From: Lachnospiraceae bacterium UBA7050
GTDB lineage: Bacteria; Bacillota; Clostridia; Lachnospirales; Lachnospiraceae
Reading direction: 5' to 3'
Length of the DNA: 64,000 nucleotides
NCBI GenBank assembly: GCA_002493905.1
Contig: DLAJ01000017.1
Location: 124,001 to 188,000, forward strand
Shown: in pieces, positions 52,529 through 60,535 of the stretch
Numbering within the stretch: the first letter of the stretch is position 1
How the letters are laid out: each line of letters begins with the position of its first letter
Program-made: the position numbers and the translations under genes
Notes under the pieces: model-generated
Database searches by the model: none
Told to the model about the DNA's origin: nothing
What the model saw: only the letters and a program-made list of their open reading frames with translations

Positions 52529-54451
52529 TTAGACATCCAGTTCAGCGTCAGCCGCATGGCTGTAAATAAATGCTTTTCTGGGCGGCACGTCATTGCCCAT
52601 TAAGAGTTCCGTCATCTCCGACGCCCTGCGGGCATCCTCAATCTCAACAAGCTTTAATCTGCGCTGCTCCGGATCAAGCGTCGTTTCCCAAAGCTGTTCA
52701 GCGTCCATCTCGCCAAGGCCTTTATACCGCTGAAGCGTAAAGGGACCCTTATGCGATTTGCGGTAGCGTTCAAGCGCTTTGTCATCATAAAGGTATTCCT
52801 CTTTTCCCTTATTCGGCATGGCCTTATAGAGCGGGGGCATCGCGATATAGACATGTCCCTCGTAGATCAGATCCGGCATGAAACGGTAAAACAGTGTCAG
52901 GAGCAGCGTGCTGATATGCGCGCCGTCCACATCGGCATCCGCCATGATGATGATCTTATCATAACGCAGCTTGCTGATATCAAAATCGTTTCCGTATCCT
53001 TCTGAAAAACCGCAGCCGAATGCGTTGATCATCGTCTTGATTTCGGCGTTTGCCAGTATTTTATCAATACTTGCTTTCTCGACGTTCAGGATTTTCCCGC
53101 GGATCGGCAGAATTGCCTGATACATACGATTGCGCGCGGTCTTTGCCGAGCCGCCCGCCGAATCTCCCTCAACGATAAAAATCTCGCATTGAGAAGCCAC
53201 GCGGCTCTCGCAGTTTGCGAGCTTACCGTTGGAATCAAACGAATATTTCTGCTTTGTCAGCATATTCGTCTTTGCTTTTTCTTCGCTTTTGCGGATTTTA
53301 GCCGCCTTTTCCGCACAGGAGATCACGCTTTTGAGCGTTTCTAAGTTTTTGTCAAAATAGCGGACAATCTCATCCCCGGTCACTTTGCTGACAGCCCTTG
53401 CAGCATCCTGATTATCCAGCTTCGTCTTGGTCTGTCCCTCAAAGCGCGGCGCGGGATGTTTGATTGATATGACGGCGGTCATGCCGTTTCGGACATCAGC
53501 TCCTGTAAAATTGATGTCTTTTTCCTTTAAGATGCCAAGCTGACGGGCGTAAGTGTTGATCACGTTTGTAAACATGGTCTTAAAGCCCGTAATGTGCGTC
53601 CCGCCTTCGGCATTATAAATATTATTGCAAAAACCAAGCACATTCTCGTGAAATTCGTTCACAAACTGCAGCGCCGCTTCCACTGCGATGCCTTCGCTCT
53701 CTCCCTGAAAATAGATCACATCATGAAGCGTTTCCCGCGACTGGTTCATATCCTTGATAAAACCGACGATTCCCTCCGGCTCGTGGTATTCCACATGTTC
53801 CGGTTCCGCCTCACGGTTGTCCTCAAATACAATTGTCAACGCCGGATTTAAGTATGCCGTCTCATGCAGCCTCGACTTGACCTCTTCCGCCTTAAAGCGC
53901 GTGCGGTCAAATATGGTATCGTCCGGCAGAAAATTGACTGTAGTTCCCGTCTCTTTCGTCCTTCCGACGACCGGAAGCAGTCCGTTTTCTAACTCCATCG
54001 TCGGAATACCGCGCTCATAATGATCCTCATAAATATGACCGCCCTGTCTGATGGTGACATTCAGATAAGCGGAAAGTGCATTCACCACAGAGGAACCGAC
54101 ACCATGCAGACCGCCGCTCGTCTTATAAACCGAATCGTCAAATTTACCGCCTGCATGAAGCGTTGTGAAAACAAGCCGTTCTGCACTCATTCCTTTTTCA
54201 TGCATGCCGACTGGAATTCCGCGTCCGTTATCGGACACAGTCGCCGATCCGTCCGCGTTTAAGATAACGGTAATCCGGTCACAAAACCCGGCAAGATGCT
54301 CATCTACCGCATTATCCACAATCTCATAAATCAAGTGATTGAGTCCTTTTGTTGAGACGCTCCCAATATACATCCCCGGTCTGACTCTGACCGCTTCAAG
54401 CCCCTCCAGCACCGTAATACTGGATGCGTCGTATTTTACTTCGCCTGCCAT
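52529..54451 (-). CDS. parE: type IIA topoisomerase subunit B, topoisomerase IV-like
   Basis: A 640-residue ATPase subunit. The GHKL fold has EIVDNAVDEHLAGF, DNGRGIPVG, GGLHGVGSSVVNALS; the toprim part has FIVEGDSAGGSA and IIMADADVDGAHI. Length excludes the insert of some GyrB. Pairing with the subunit lacking a GyrA box suggests ParE rather than GyrB; subunit B alone does not decide. It has its own extended -10 promoter after the pnp terminator. GAGGT precedes the ATG. Confidence 0.88.
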   Translation of the reverse strand: MAGEVKYDASSITVLEGLEAVRVRPGMYIGSVSTKGLNHLIYEIVDNAVDEHLAGFCDRITVILNADGSATVSDNGRGIPVGMHEKGMSAERLVFTTLHAGGKFDDSVYKTSGGLHGVGSSVVNALSAYLNVTIRQGGHIYEDHYERGIPTMELENGLLPVVGRTKETGTTVNFLPDDTIFDRTRFKAEEVKSRLHETAYLNPALTIVFEDNREAEPEHVEYHEPEGIVGFIKDMNQSRETLHDVIYFQGESEGIAVEAALQFVNEFHENVLGFCNNIYNAEGGTHITGFKTMFTNVINTYARQLGILKEKDINFTGADVRNGMTAVISIKHPAPRFEGQTKTKLDNQDAARAVSKVTGDEIVRYFDKNLETLKSVISCAEKAAKIRKSEEKAKTNMLTKQKYSFDSNGKLANCESRVASQCEIFIVEGDSAGGSAKTARNRMYQAILPIRGKILNVEKASIDKILANAEIKTMINAFGCGFSEGYGNDFDISKLRYDKIIIMADADVDGAHISTLLLTLFYRFMPDLIYEGHVYIAMPPLYKAMPNKGKEEYLYDDKALERYRKSHKGPFTLQRYKGLGEMDAEQLWETTLDPEQRRLKLVEIEDARRASEMTELLMGNDVPPRKAFIYSHAADAELDV

Positions 54452-54495
54452 ATGGTACCTCTTTTTTGGAAATTTTCAGCGCATACTATGTTTTT

Positions 54496-54524
54496 ATTAT
54501 AGCATGTCATACAAAATAAGAAAA
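54496..54524 (-). promoter_or_regulatory. extended -10 promoter of parE
   Basis: Reverse strand: TG-C-TATAAT with the -10 at 54501-54496 and only a weak -35 near 54524-54519. It follows the pnp terminator, so parE-parC can be transcribed alone. Confidence 0.5.
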
Positions 54525-54577
54525 GAAAAAAATACAGTATCTAGTGAAATCTCCTGTGATTTGACTAGATACTGTAT
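54524..54577 (-). terminator. terminator of pnp
   Basis: Reverse strand: a perfect 14-bp stem, ATACAGTATCTAGT with ACTAGATACTGTAT (54564-54577 with 54532-54545), extended inside by AAATC/GATTT, and followed by TTTTTTT. Confidence 0.93.
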
Positions 54578-54589
54578 CATTCCTCTATC

Positions 54590-54656
54590 CTAACTTCCTT
54601 ATCCCGGAAGAATCCGCAAAGCGGATTCTTCGAAAGACCGCTCCGCGGTCTTTTTT
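54590..54656. repeat. modular hairpin element after pnp
   Basis: GAAGAATCCGC/GCGGATTCTTC (54607-54617 with 54621-54631, loop AAA), one G, then AAAGACCGC/GCGGTCTTT (54633-54641 with 54645-54653, loop TCC), then a T run that contains the pnp stop. It shares the lead-in CTTATCCCGGAAGAA with the elements at 45451 and 52471. A second, ordinary terminator follows for pnp. Confidence 0.9.
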
Positions 54657-56745
54657 ATTGCTGGGCGACATCCTTCATGGAAAAGCTGATTCTTCCCATC
54701 TTATCTTTCCCGAGACATACAACCGTTACGGTATCGCCAAGCGTCAGCACATCTTCCACATGCTCAATGCGCTGCTTTGCGATCTTGGAAATGTGAACCA
54801 TGCCCTCCTTGCCTGGAGCAAACTCAATAAACGCACCAAACTCTTTGATGCTGACCACCTTGCCCTTGAAAATCTGGCCTTCCTGGAAATCGGTAACGAT
54901 CATCTTGATCATTTCGACTGCCTTGTCCATCATTTCACGCTCGGTTCCGCATACGCTGACTGCTCCGTCATCGGTAATGTCGATCTTTACGCCGGTTCTC
55001 GCAATGATTTCATTGATCGTTTTGCCTCTCTGTCCGACAACATCACCAATTTTCTCCGGATCGATCTTGATCTGGATGATCTTCGGTGCATACTTGCCGA
55101 CAGACTCGCGGGGAGCGGCAATTGCGGGCTTCATGCAGTTCTCCATAATATACATGCGCGCCTCGCGGCAGCGTGCGATCGCGCCTTCGACAATCGGTTT
55201 TGTCAGACCGTGAATCTTAATATCCATCTGAATCGCGGTAATACCGGTTTCGGTACCTGTTACCTTAAAGTCCATATCGCCAAAGAAATCTTCCAGCCCC
55301 TGAATATCCGTCAGCAGAATAAAGTCATCATCCGTCTCTCCGGTCACAAGTCCGCAGGAAATGCCGGCAACCATCTTCTTAATCGGAACCCCTGCCGCCA
55401 TTAAGGACATACAGGATGCACAGGTGGATGCCATGGAAGTGGAGCCGTTGGACTCAAATGTCTCAGATACTGTACGAATCGCATACGGGAACTCTTCCTC
55501 AGAAGGAAGGACCGGCAGAAGCGCCCTCTCTGCAAGCGCACCATGACCAATCTCACGGCGTCCCGGTCCGCGGCTTACTTTCGTCTCACCGACAGAATAG
55601 GACGGAAAATTGTAATGATGCATATAGCGCTTTTCCGTCGTATTCTCATCCAGTCCGTCCACTCTTTGCACTTCGGAAAGCGGTGCAAGCGTGCAGACAT
55701 TGCAGATCTGTGTCTGTCCACGTGTAAACATCGCAGAACCATGTACGCGCGGAATGATGTCAACCTCCGCCGCAAGCGGTCTGATCTCCGTAATCTTACG
55801 TCCATCGGGACGCTTCTGATCTTTTAAGATCATCTTGCGGACTGTTTTCTTTTCATACTGATAAATCGCCTCGCCCAGGATCGCAAGCCATTCCTCATTG
55901 TCGGCAAACGCTTCCTCAAGCTTAGCAGTAATCTGGCGGATATTTTCCTCGCGAACCTGCTTTTCATCGGTGAAGACTGCCTTTTCCATTTCCTCCACCG
56001 GAACAAGTTCCTTCATCTTCGCAAACATTTCATCAGGAATCGCACAGCTTGTATAGGAATGCTTCGGCTTCCCGACCTCGGCAACAATGTTCTTGATGAA
56101 CGCAATAATCTCTTTGTTCACTGCGTCCGCCTTATAAATTGCCTCAATCATGGTCTGTTCAGGAACCTCGTTCGCACCCGCTTCAATCATCATGACTTTC
56201 TGTTCCGTAGATGCGACAGTCAGTTTTAAGTCTCCGTTTTTCCAGTCCTCCTGAGACGGATTGACAATGAACTCCCCATTGATCAGACCAATCTGCGTCA
56301 TAGCGCACGGTCCGTCAAACGGAATATCCGAAATGCTCGTCGCTATTGACGCTCCGAGCATGGCGGTAAGCTCCGGACGGCACTCAGGATCGACTGACAT
56401 AACGAGACAGTCGAGCGTTACGTCATTGCGGTAATCCTTCGGAAAAAGCGGGCGCATCGGGCGGTCAATCACACGGCTTGTCAGCACGGCATTTTCAGAC
56501 GCCTTCCCCTCTCTCTTATTAAAACCGCCGGGAATTTTACCCGCAGCATATAACTTTTCCTCGTACTCTACGCTCAAGGGGAAGAAATCAATTCCATCCC
56601 TCGGTTTCTCGGATGCAGTTGCCGTACATAAAACGGTAGTATCACCGTAATGCATGAATGCGCAGCCGTTTGCCTGCTTTCCGACTCTGTTGATGTCCAC
56701 GCTCAGCGTGTGTCCGCCAAGCTCCATTGAATAAGTTTTGTACAT
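54655..56745 (-). CDS. pnp: polynucleotide phosphorylase
   Basis: A 696-residue exoribonuclease that shortens RNA from the 3' end using phosphate. Two RNase PH domains (residues about 10-210 and 310-540; GRGPGRREIGHG piece FPSYSVGETKVSRGPGRR in two blocks) are followed by KH (IGDVVGQRGKTINEI) and S1 (GKVVSIKEFGAFIEF) domains. AAAGGAG precedes the start. It follows rpsO, the order widely conserved in bacteria, and a large hairpin lies in its leader. Confidence 0.98.
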   Translation of the reverse strand: MYKTYSMELGGHTLSVDINRVGKQANGCAFMHYGDTTVLCTATASEKPRDGIDFFPLSVEYEEKLYAAGKIPGGFNKREGKASENAVLTSRVIDRPMRPLFPKDYRNDVTLDCLVMSVDPECRPELTAMLGASIATSISDIPFDGPCAMTQIGLINGEFIVNPSQEDWKNGDLKLTVASTEQKVMMIEAGANEVPEQTMIEAIYKADAVNKEIIAFIKNIVAEVGKPKHSYTSCAIPDEMFAKMKELVPVEEMEKAVFTDEKQVREENIRQITAKLEEAFADNEEWLAILGEAIYQYEKKTVRKMILKDQKRPDGRKITEIRPLAAEVDIIPRVHGSAMFTRGQTQICNVCTLAPLSEVQRVDGLDENTTEKRYMHHYNFPSYSVGETKVSRGPGRREIGHGALAERALLPVLPSEEEFPYAIRTVSETFESNGSTSMASTCASCMSLMAAGVPIKKMVAGISCGLVTGETDDDFILLTDIQGLEDFFGDMDFKVTGTETGITAIQMDIKIHGLTKPIVEGAIARCREARMYIMENCMKPAIAAPRESVGKYAPKIIQIKIDPEKIGDVVGQRGKTINEIIARTGVKIDITDDGAVSVCGTEREMMDKAVEMIKMIVTDFQEGQIFKGKVVSIKEFGAFIEFAPGKEGMVHISKIAKQRIEHVEDVLTLGDTVTVVCLGKDKMGRISFSMKDVAQQ

Positions 56746-56771
56746 AAATTGCTCCTTTCTGTTGTGGCTCG

Positions 56772-56879
56772 GGCAGAAGAAGCCGAAACTACTGATATGT
56801 GTACGCGTTTCCTGTATGTGTATCCACGCATGATAAATTCATCATACACATATCAGTGGTCTCGGGCTCCGCTTCCGCC
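56772..56879 (-). promoter_or_regulatory. long imperfect duplex in the pnp leader
   Basis: Bases 56772-56803 pair with 56845-56879 in about 28 pairs: 13 unbroken from 56803/56845 inward to 56791/56857, then more with one mismatch, a bulged G and a small internal loop. The loop of about 40 bases holds a second small hairpin. The duplex ends about 27 bases upstream of the pnp ATG. It could be a processing site like the RNase III target in the E. coli pnp leader. Confidence 0.8.
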
Positions 56880-56933
56880 AGAAAATGAAATAATGAGTTG
56901 AATGGGCTGCAGAATAAAACAGAACATTCTGCC

Positions 56934-56963
56934 AAAAAAATGAGGACGGAAACCCGTCCTCAT
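56934..56963 (-). terminator. terminator of rpsO
   Basis: Reverse strand: ATGAGGACGG, loop GTTT, CCGTCCTCAT (56963-56954 with 56949-56940), then seven T. The stem is perfect. Readthrough would supply pnp. Confidence 0.95.
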
Positions 56964-56977
56964 CATTTGGAACTTGT

Positions 56978-57244
56978 TTACTTTCTGATTCCAAGTTTTT
57001 CAATCAAAGCACGGTATCTTTCAATGTCGGTCTTCTTCAGATAGTCAAGCAGTCCTCTTCTCTGACCTACCATCTTCAAAAGTCCTCTTCTTGAATGATG
57101 ATCCTTCTGATGCGTTTTCAGGTGCTCTGTCAGCTCCTGAATTCTAGCCGTAAGAACCGCAACCTGTACTTCCGGAGAACCCGTATCGCCCTCGGACAAT
57201 GCGTACTCTTTCATGATAGCCTGTTTCTTTTCCTTTGAAATCAT
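56978..57244 (-). CDS. rpsO: ribosomal protein S15
   Basis: An 88-residue small-subunit protein, MISKEKKQAIMKEYALSEGD to YRALIEKLGIRK, with HHSRRGLLKMVGQRRGLL. AGGAGGAAG gives a strong start. S15 often represses its own translation by binding its leader, and structured alternatives are visible just upstream. Confidence 0.99.
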   Translation of the reverse strand: MISKEKKQAIMKEYALSEGDTGSPEVQVAVLTARIQELTEHLKTHQKDHHSRRGLLKMVGQRRGLLDYLKKTDIERYRALIEKLGIRK

Positions 57245-57267
57245 ATGACTTCCTCCTGCTTTTTACT

Positions 57268-57306
57268 AGGCGAACCGCCTGTTACTGCCAATACTAAGAA
57301 ACAGGC
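57268..57306 (-). promoter_or_regulatory. mutually exclusive hairpins in the rpsO leader
   Basis: AGGCG/CGCCT (57268-57272 with 57276-57280, loop of 3) and GCCTGTT/AACAGGC (57277-57283 with 57300-57306) share bases 57277-57280 and cannot form together. They stand 15-60 bases before the start codon, close to the ribosome site, as expected for an S15-controlled switch. Confidence 0.6.
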
Positions 57307-57348
57307 TGGAGTATCCTGTATCCGGGTATGGCAAATTCACACCGTCTC

Positions 57349-57377
57349 ATTGTAACACACCCCGGCGCATCTGTAAA
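57349..57377 (-). promoter_or_regulatory. rpsO promoter
   Basis: Reverse strand: TTTACA at 57377-57372 and TACAAT at 57354-57349, 17-bp spacer. Confidence 0.7.
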
Positions 57378-57397
57378 CCCTGATCATCTAATAATTC

Positions 57398-58570
57398 TTA
57401 CAAAAGCCGCCTTGCACAGACCGGCGTGCGATAATTGACACCAGTGATAATAATGCCGTTCGTCGGATTGCTTGCATGGCATACTTGTCCGCCGCCGATA
57501 TAAATTGCCACATGATCAATTCCGCTGCCGCGGGAATAGAACACGAGATCACCCGGCCGCAGATCGGAGATCGACACTTCGCTTCCGCAGCGCGCCTGTG
57601 CTCTTGCCGAATGGGCAAGACTGATACCATATTTTGCATACAGCAGCATCGTAAAGCCGGAACAATCCGTTCCGTTTGACAGACTGTTACCGCCGTATAC
57701 ATAGGGGCACCCAACATACTGGATCGCACGGTTGGCCAGATCGATTCCGGCGTCGGTCACTCCCTTGCCATAACGTACCTCTGTCATTGTCATGGCAGTA
57801 TCCAGCTTATAAGCAACATCAACGTATTCTCCGCTCACATATGCAGGGTCTGTGCCGTCACCATATACAACTGACACCCAGCCGTTATCCAAAACTTCAA
57901 CAACCTCTAATTCTCTCCCATTGGCAGCGAGTCCCCATGTGCCATGATCAGTATCCGGCTGCTTTCTGACCTTCAACGCCTGTGCAAGTACAGTCGCTGT
58001 CAGTGTCTGGTTCTGCGCTGCAAGCTCTTCCGCCCGGCTGCCTGTCGCGAGATAATCCATGCTGACATAACCCTCAACTTTTCCAGAGCGGATGTGTGCC
58101 CAGCCGTCCGCCATATCCAAGACCTCACAGCCTGCACCCGCCGGCAGTTCTCCGACTTTCTCGGCATCTGTACCGGCTGCGCTCCTGACATTTAAGTTTT
58201 CCGATACGTCCGCAATGCCAAGATTCTCGTACCCCCAGTTCTCATCCGGCTCCTCTTCCTCAACAATATTGAGGTCTTCCATCATATCCTCAAAATCCTG
58301 CTTTGTCATACTGTCAATGTTGCCGATGATCAGTTCCACACCGGCGCCAACGATATACTCATCCGGATCTGCTTCATCAACCGCTTCCTCATCGGATAAA
58401 ACATTGTCAATAATACCGTCAATCCCCATAACGGCTGCACTTTCAAAGCTCGCTGCGGACAAATTCATGCTGTCTGACACAAACATCATGCAGAATGCTA
58501 TTACACAGGGACAGACCCTGTTCGTGATAAACCTGTTTCTTAAAATTCTATATGGGATTATTCTTTTCAT
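57398..58570 (-). CDS. secreted SH3 plus NlpC/P60 peptidoglycan hydrolase
   Basis: A 390-residue exported endopeptidase of cell-wall peptides. The N-terminus is a signal peptide (VCPCVIAFCMMFVSDSM). After an acidic stretch are two SH3-like domains (for example LNVRSAAGTDAEKVGELP, about residues 130-180 and 190-255). The C-terminal NlpC/P60 domain has the Cys in NGTDCSGFTM, His in IDHVAIYIGGG and a second His in VCHASN. GGAG precedes the ATG. The promoter region has WalR-like boxes, which fits a wall hydrolase. Confidence 0.94.
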   Translation of the reverse strand: MKRIIPYRILRNRFITNRVCPCVIAFCMMFVSDSMNLSAASFESAAVMGIDGIIDNVLSDEEAVDEADPDEYIVGAGVELIIGNIDSMTKQDFEDMMEDLNIVEEEEPDENWGYENLGIADVSENLNVRSAAGTDAEKVGELPAGAGCEVLDMADGWAHIRSGKVEGYVSMDYLATGSRAEELAAQNQTLTATVLAQALKVRKQPDTDHGTWGLAANGRELEVVEVLDNGWVSVVYGDGTDPAYVSGEYVDVAYKLDTAMTMTEVRYGKGVTDAGIDLANRAIQYVGCPYVYGGNSLSNGTDCSGFTMLLYAKYGISLAHSARAQARCGSEVSISDLRPGDLVFYSRGSGIDHVAIYIGGGQVCHASNPTNGIIITGVNYRTPVCARRLL

Positions 58571-58583
58571 ACCGGCTCCATTT

Positions 58584-58648
58584 GTTACGAAGTTGTTTCA
58601 TATGTTACGCGATTATTAAATGTTACAAAATTGTTTCATAATGTTACA
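58584..58648 (-). promoter_or_regulatory. periodic TGTAAC/TGAAAC boxes, WalR-like operator
   Basis: Reverse strand: TGAAAC-N5-(C/T)GTAAC occurs twice, with members at 58648-58643, 58638-58633 and 58627-58622, and at 58609-58604, 58600-58595 and 58589-58584. The 9- to 11-bp spacing places them on one face of the helix. The WalR consensus in Firmicutes is TGTWAH-N5-TGTWAH. The boxes begin at the predicted transcription start, where binding would repress. Confidence 0.55.
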
Positions 58649-58652
58649 TGTT

Positions 58653-58680
58653 ATTATAACAACTTTCGTTTTCATGTCAA
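58653..58680 (-). promoter_or_regulatory. promoter of the NlpC/P60 gene
   Basis: Reverse strand: TTGACA at 58680-58675 and TATAAT at 58658-58653, 16-bp spacer. Confidence 0.7.
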
Positions 58681-58779
58681 GAGTCTGAAATAATTTAGTA
58701 TACAGAAAAACGGATATCCCCAAGATATGGGGACATCCGCTTTGTCCTAGCAAAATACTTTTTTTGTCATGACAGGATA

Positions 58780-59805
58780 TTATAAAGAGACATCGACACT
58801 GCCGCCCTCCGGTACTGCCGGAGGCTGTGTCTGTACCGGCACCGACACACCGCTAAGTTCCAGAGATACGCCTGCACTCAGATTAGAAAAACCGGAATTG
58901 GCCGCACCCGGACTGCCGAAGCTCCCGTAAGCCGCATTCTGCTTTTCTTTCTGCAGGCGTTCAAAGAAGGCACGCAGATACTTCATATCCGCCTCCACGA
59001 TGTCACGCATCACATCTGAACGGTGCTTTTTCTTTTTAGATGTGAATTCCTCCGGTTCCGGCTTGATCGGAACGACCTCAAGCGATTCCTCTGTCATTTC
59101 AAACCGTCCGCTGCCTGTGACAAGCACTTCCTCCACCGTATCGGAAAGAAGTTCTTCCATCGTTTCCTGTACGCCCTGCTGTACCAGTTCGGTCAGACGT
59201 TCCAGCTGCTCCGTTCCAAATGCAATCTGCTCCTCAAGGGAATCCGGCATCCCATGTGCCATGGCGTCCTGCACCATATTCTGCATACCATCCGCCAAAG
59301 TTTCATACTCACCGCCGCCCTGCACTGCCTTCTGCATCATTTCATCATCGGATTTGTCAGAATCCTCCGAAAAAATATCTTCCTCAAAATCCTCACTCTG
59401 CATACGCCGTTTTGTGCGTTCTTCTTTCTGAAGATTTTTTAAGTGTTTTTTTGCTGCGCGCTCAATTGCCTCCGCATGTGCGATCGCGCTTTCCAGTTCC
59501 TGCTCATTATAATCCTCTTTCTTACGCTTTTTGCGCAGCATGATCACTTTTCTCTGCGCCATCGCCACCGCACGCCTTGCGCTGCCCGAAGTTTTTGATT
59601 TCATAATAAACGCTGAAACTTCCTTAAAATTATAAGGGAGTTTCTTTGTTTTGACCTTGTCCGGCTTTTTAGAACGCGTTGTTGTAATGCTTCCCGCCAC
59701 CCTGCCTTCCTCATCGTAATACGTGATTCGCTTAATTTCACGATTTCTGCTCTGATAAGTTTTGGTGAACGAGCCGGAGTTCCATCCCCTTACATCCATC
59801 GCCAT
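58780..59805 (-). CDS. uncharacterised protein, basic helical core and acidic region
   Basis: A 341-residue soluble protein. Residues 1-135 are basic (SGSARRAVAMAQRKVIMLR, a helix-rich stretch with ELESAIAHAEAIERAAKKH); residues 140-255 are acidic with MVQDAMAHGMPDSLEEQ; the end is Gly/Ser/Pro-rich. No signal peptide, membrane span or catalytic motif. GGGAGGATG precedes the start. It closes a cluster of small proteins around a LytTR regulator. Similar genes occur, as far as I recall, near flagellar genes in Lachnospiraceae. Function unknown. Confidence 0.75.
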   Translation of the reverse strand: MAMDVRGWNSGSFTKTYQSRNREIKRITYYDEEGRVAGSITTTRSKKPDKVKTKKLPYNFKEVSAFIMKSKTSGSARRAVAMAQRKVIMLRKKRKKEDYNEQELESAIAHAEAIERAAKKHLKNLQKEERTKRRMQSEDFEEDIFSEDSDKSDDEMMQKAVQGGGEYETLADGMQNMVQDAMAHGMPDSLEEQIAFGTEQLERLTELVQQGVQETMEELLSDTVEEVLVTGSGRFEMTEESLEVVPIKPEPEEFTSKKKKHRSDVMRDIVEADMKYLRAFFERLQKEKQNAAYGSFGSPGAANSGFSNLSAGVSLELSGVSVPVQTQPPAVPEGGSVDVSL

Positions 59806-59899
59806 GTCATCATCCTCCCTGATTCAGACAAACTATTTCCGTTATTTATATATCGGCCTAAAAAACAAATTTCTTAAGCAAAATGTCACAGACCGACCA

Positions 59900-60478
59900 T
59901 TATTTTCTCCAAGGCATAAGCGAATTTTCAATCTTCTTTCCGGTATAGGCAAGAAGATTCTGCAGCCATTTATCAAACGATAAATAAGAGTCCCATGCAC
60001 CGAGCGTACGGAAATCAGACAATACCGATTTTCCTGCAGAAAGATAATCCGCCTGCTCAAAATAGCTCGAAACGCCTGCTTTGTCCCGCATCATGACAGC
60101 ATGCAGGTAATTTTCAGGCGTATTAGAGCCCGTTTCCACGTTCAGCACCATCATCTCGTTATAGCTGCAGTGATTCGGATCAATGTCTGAAGCGTCCACT
60201 TCATAGGAAAACTCCTGTCCTGCCGCATCGAGTCCCTTTAAGAGATAAATTGGATTTTCCTTTGTGTACCGGTCCGAACGGTAAATATTGACAGACTCTC
60301 CGGTCTGTGGACTGGCGTAGGACATGAGTGCATCCGATCTCAGCATCACATTCTGACTGCCCGCGGATACACAGGTCATTACTTTTTGTGAAAAATCACT
60401 TTCTGCCTTTGCACTGTTTGTCTGCGAAGGCGGAAAGCCCTGCGTCTGTATGTATGGTTGAATCATTCCTGTCTGCAT
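59900..60478 (-). CDS. uncharacterised protein, paralog of the upstream gene
   Basis: A 192-residue protein without signal or membrane segment. The first 30 residues look disordered (MIQPYIQTQGFPPSQTNSAK). The middle reads NPIYLLKGLDAAGQEFSYEV then DASDIDPNHCSYNEMM, and the end is helical (DYLSAGKSVLSDFRTLGAWD). The middle aligns by eye with the gene at 60536 (KPVYKVCTWDEEGSM, VDVTKVNAADSDE), so they are paralogs. Function unknown. Confidence 0.7.
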   Translation of the reverse strand: MQTGMIQPYIQTQGFPPSQTNSAKAESDFSQKVMTCVSAGSQNVMLRSDALMSYASPQTGESVNIYRSDRYTKENPIYLLKGLDAAGQEFSYEVDASDIDPNHCSYNEMMVLNVETGSNTPENYLHAVMMRDKAGVSSYFEQADYLSAGKSVLSDFRTLGAWDSYLSFDKWLQNLLAYTGKKIENSLMPWRK

Positions 60479-60535
60479 ATGTTTTTTCCTCGTCTTTCTG
60501 TCAATCTGTTCCTAAAACCTGTTTTACGGATTCTG

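Noticed and set aside
50167..54451. Calling the pair gyrA and gyrB
   Set aside because: Subunit A is short and lacks the GyrA box, so topoisomerase IV is preferred, although databases often label such genes gyrase.
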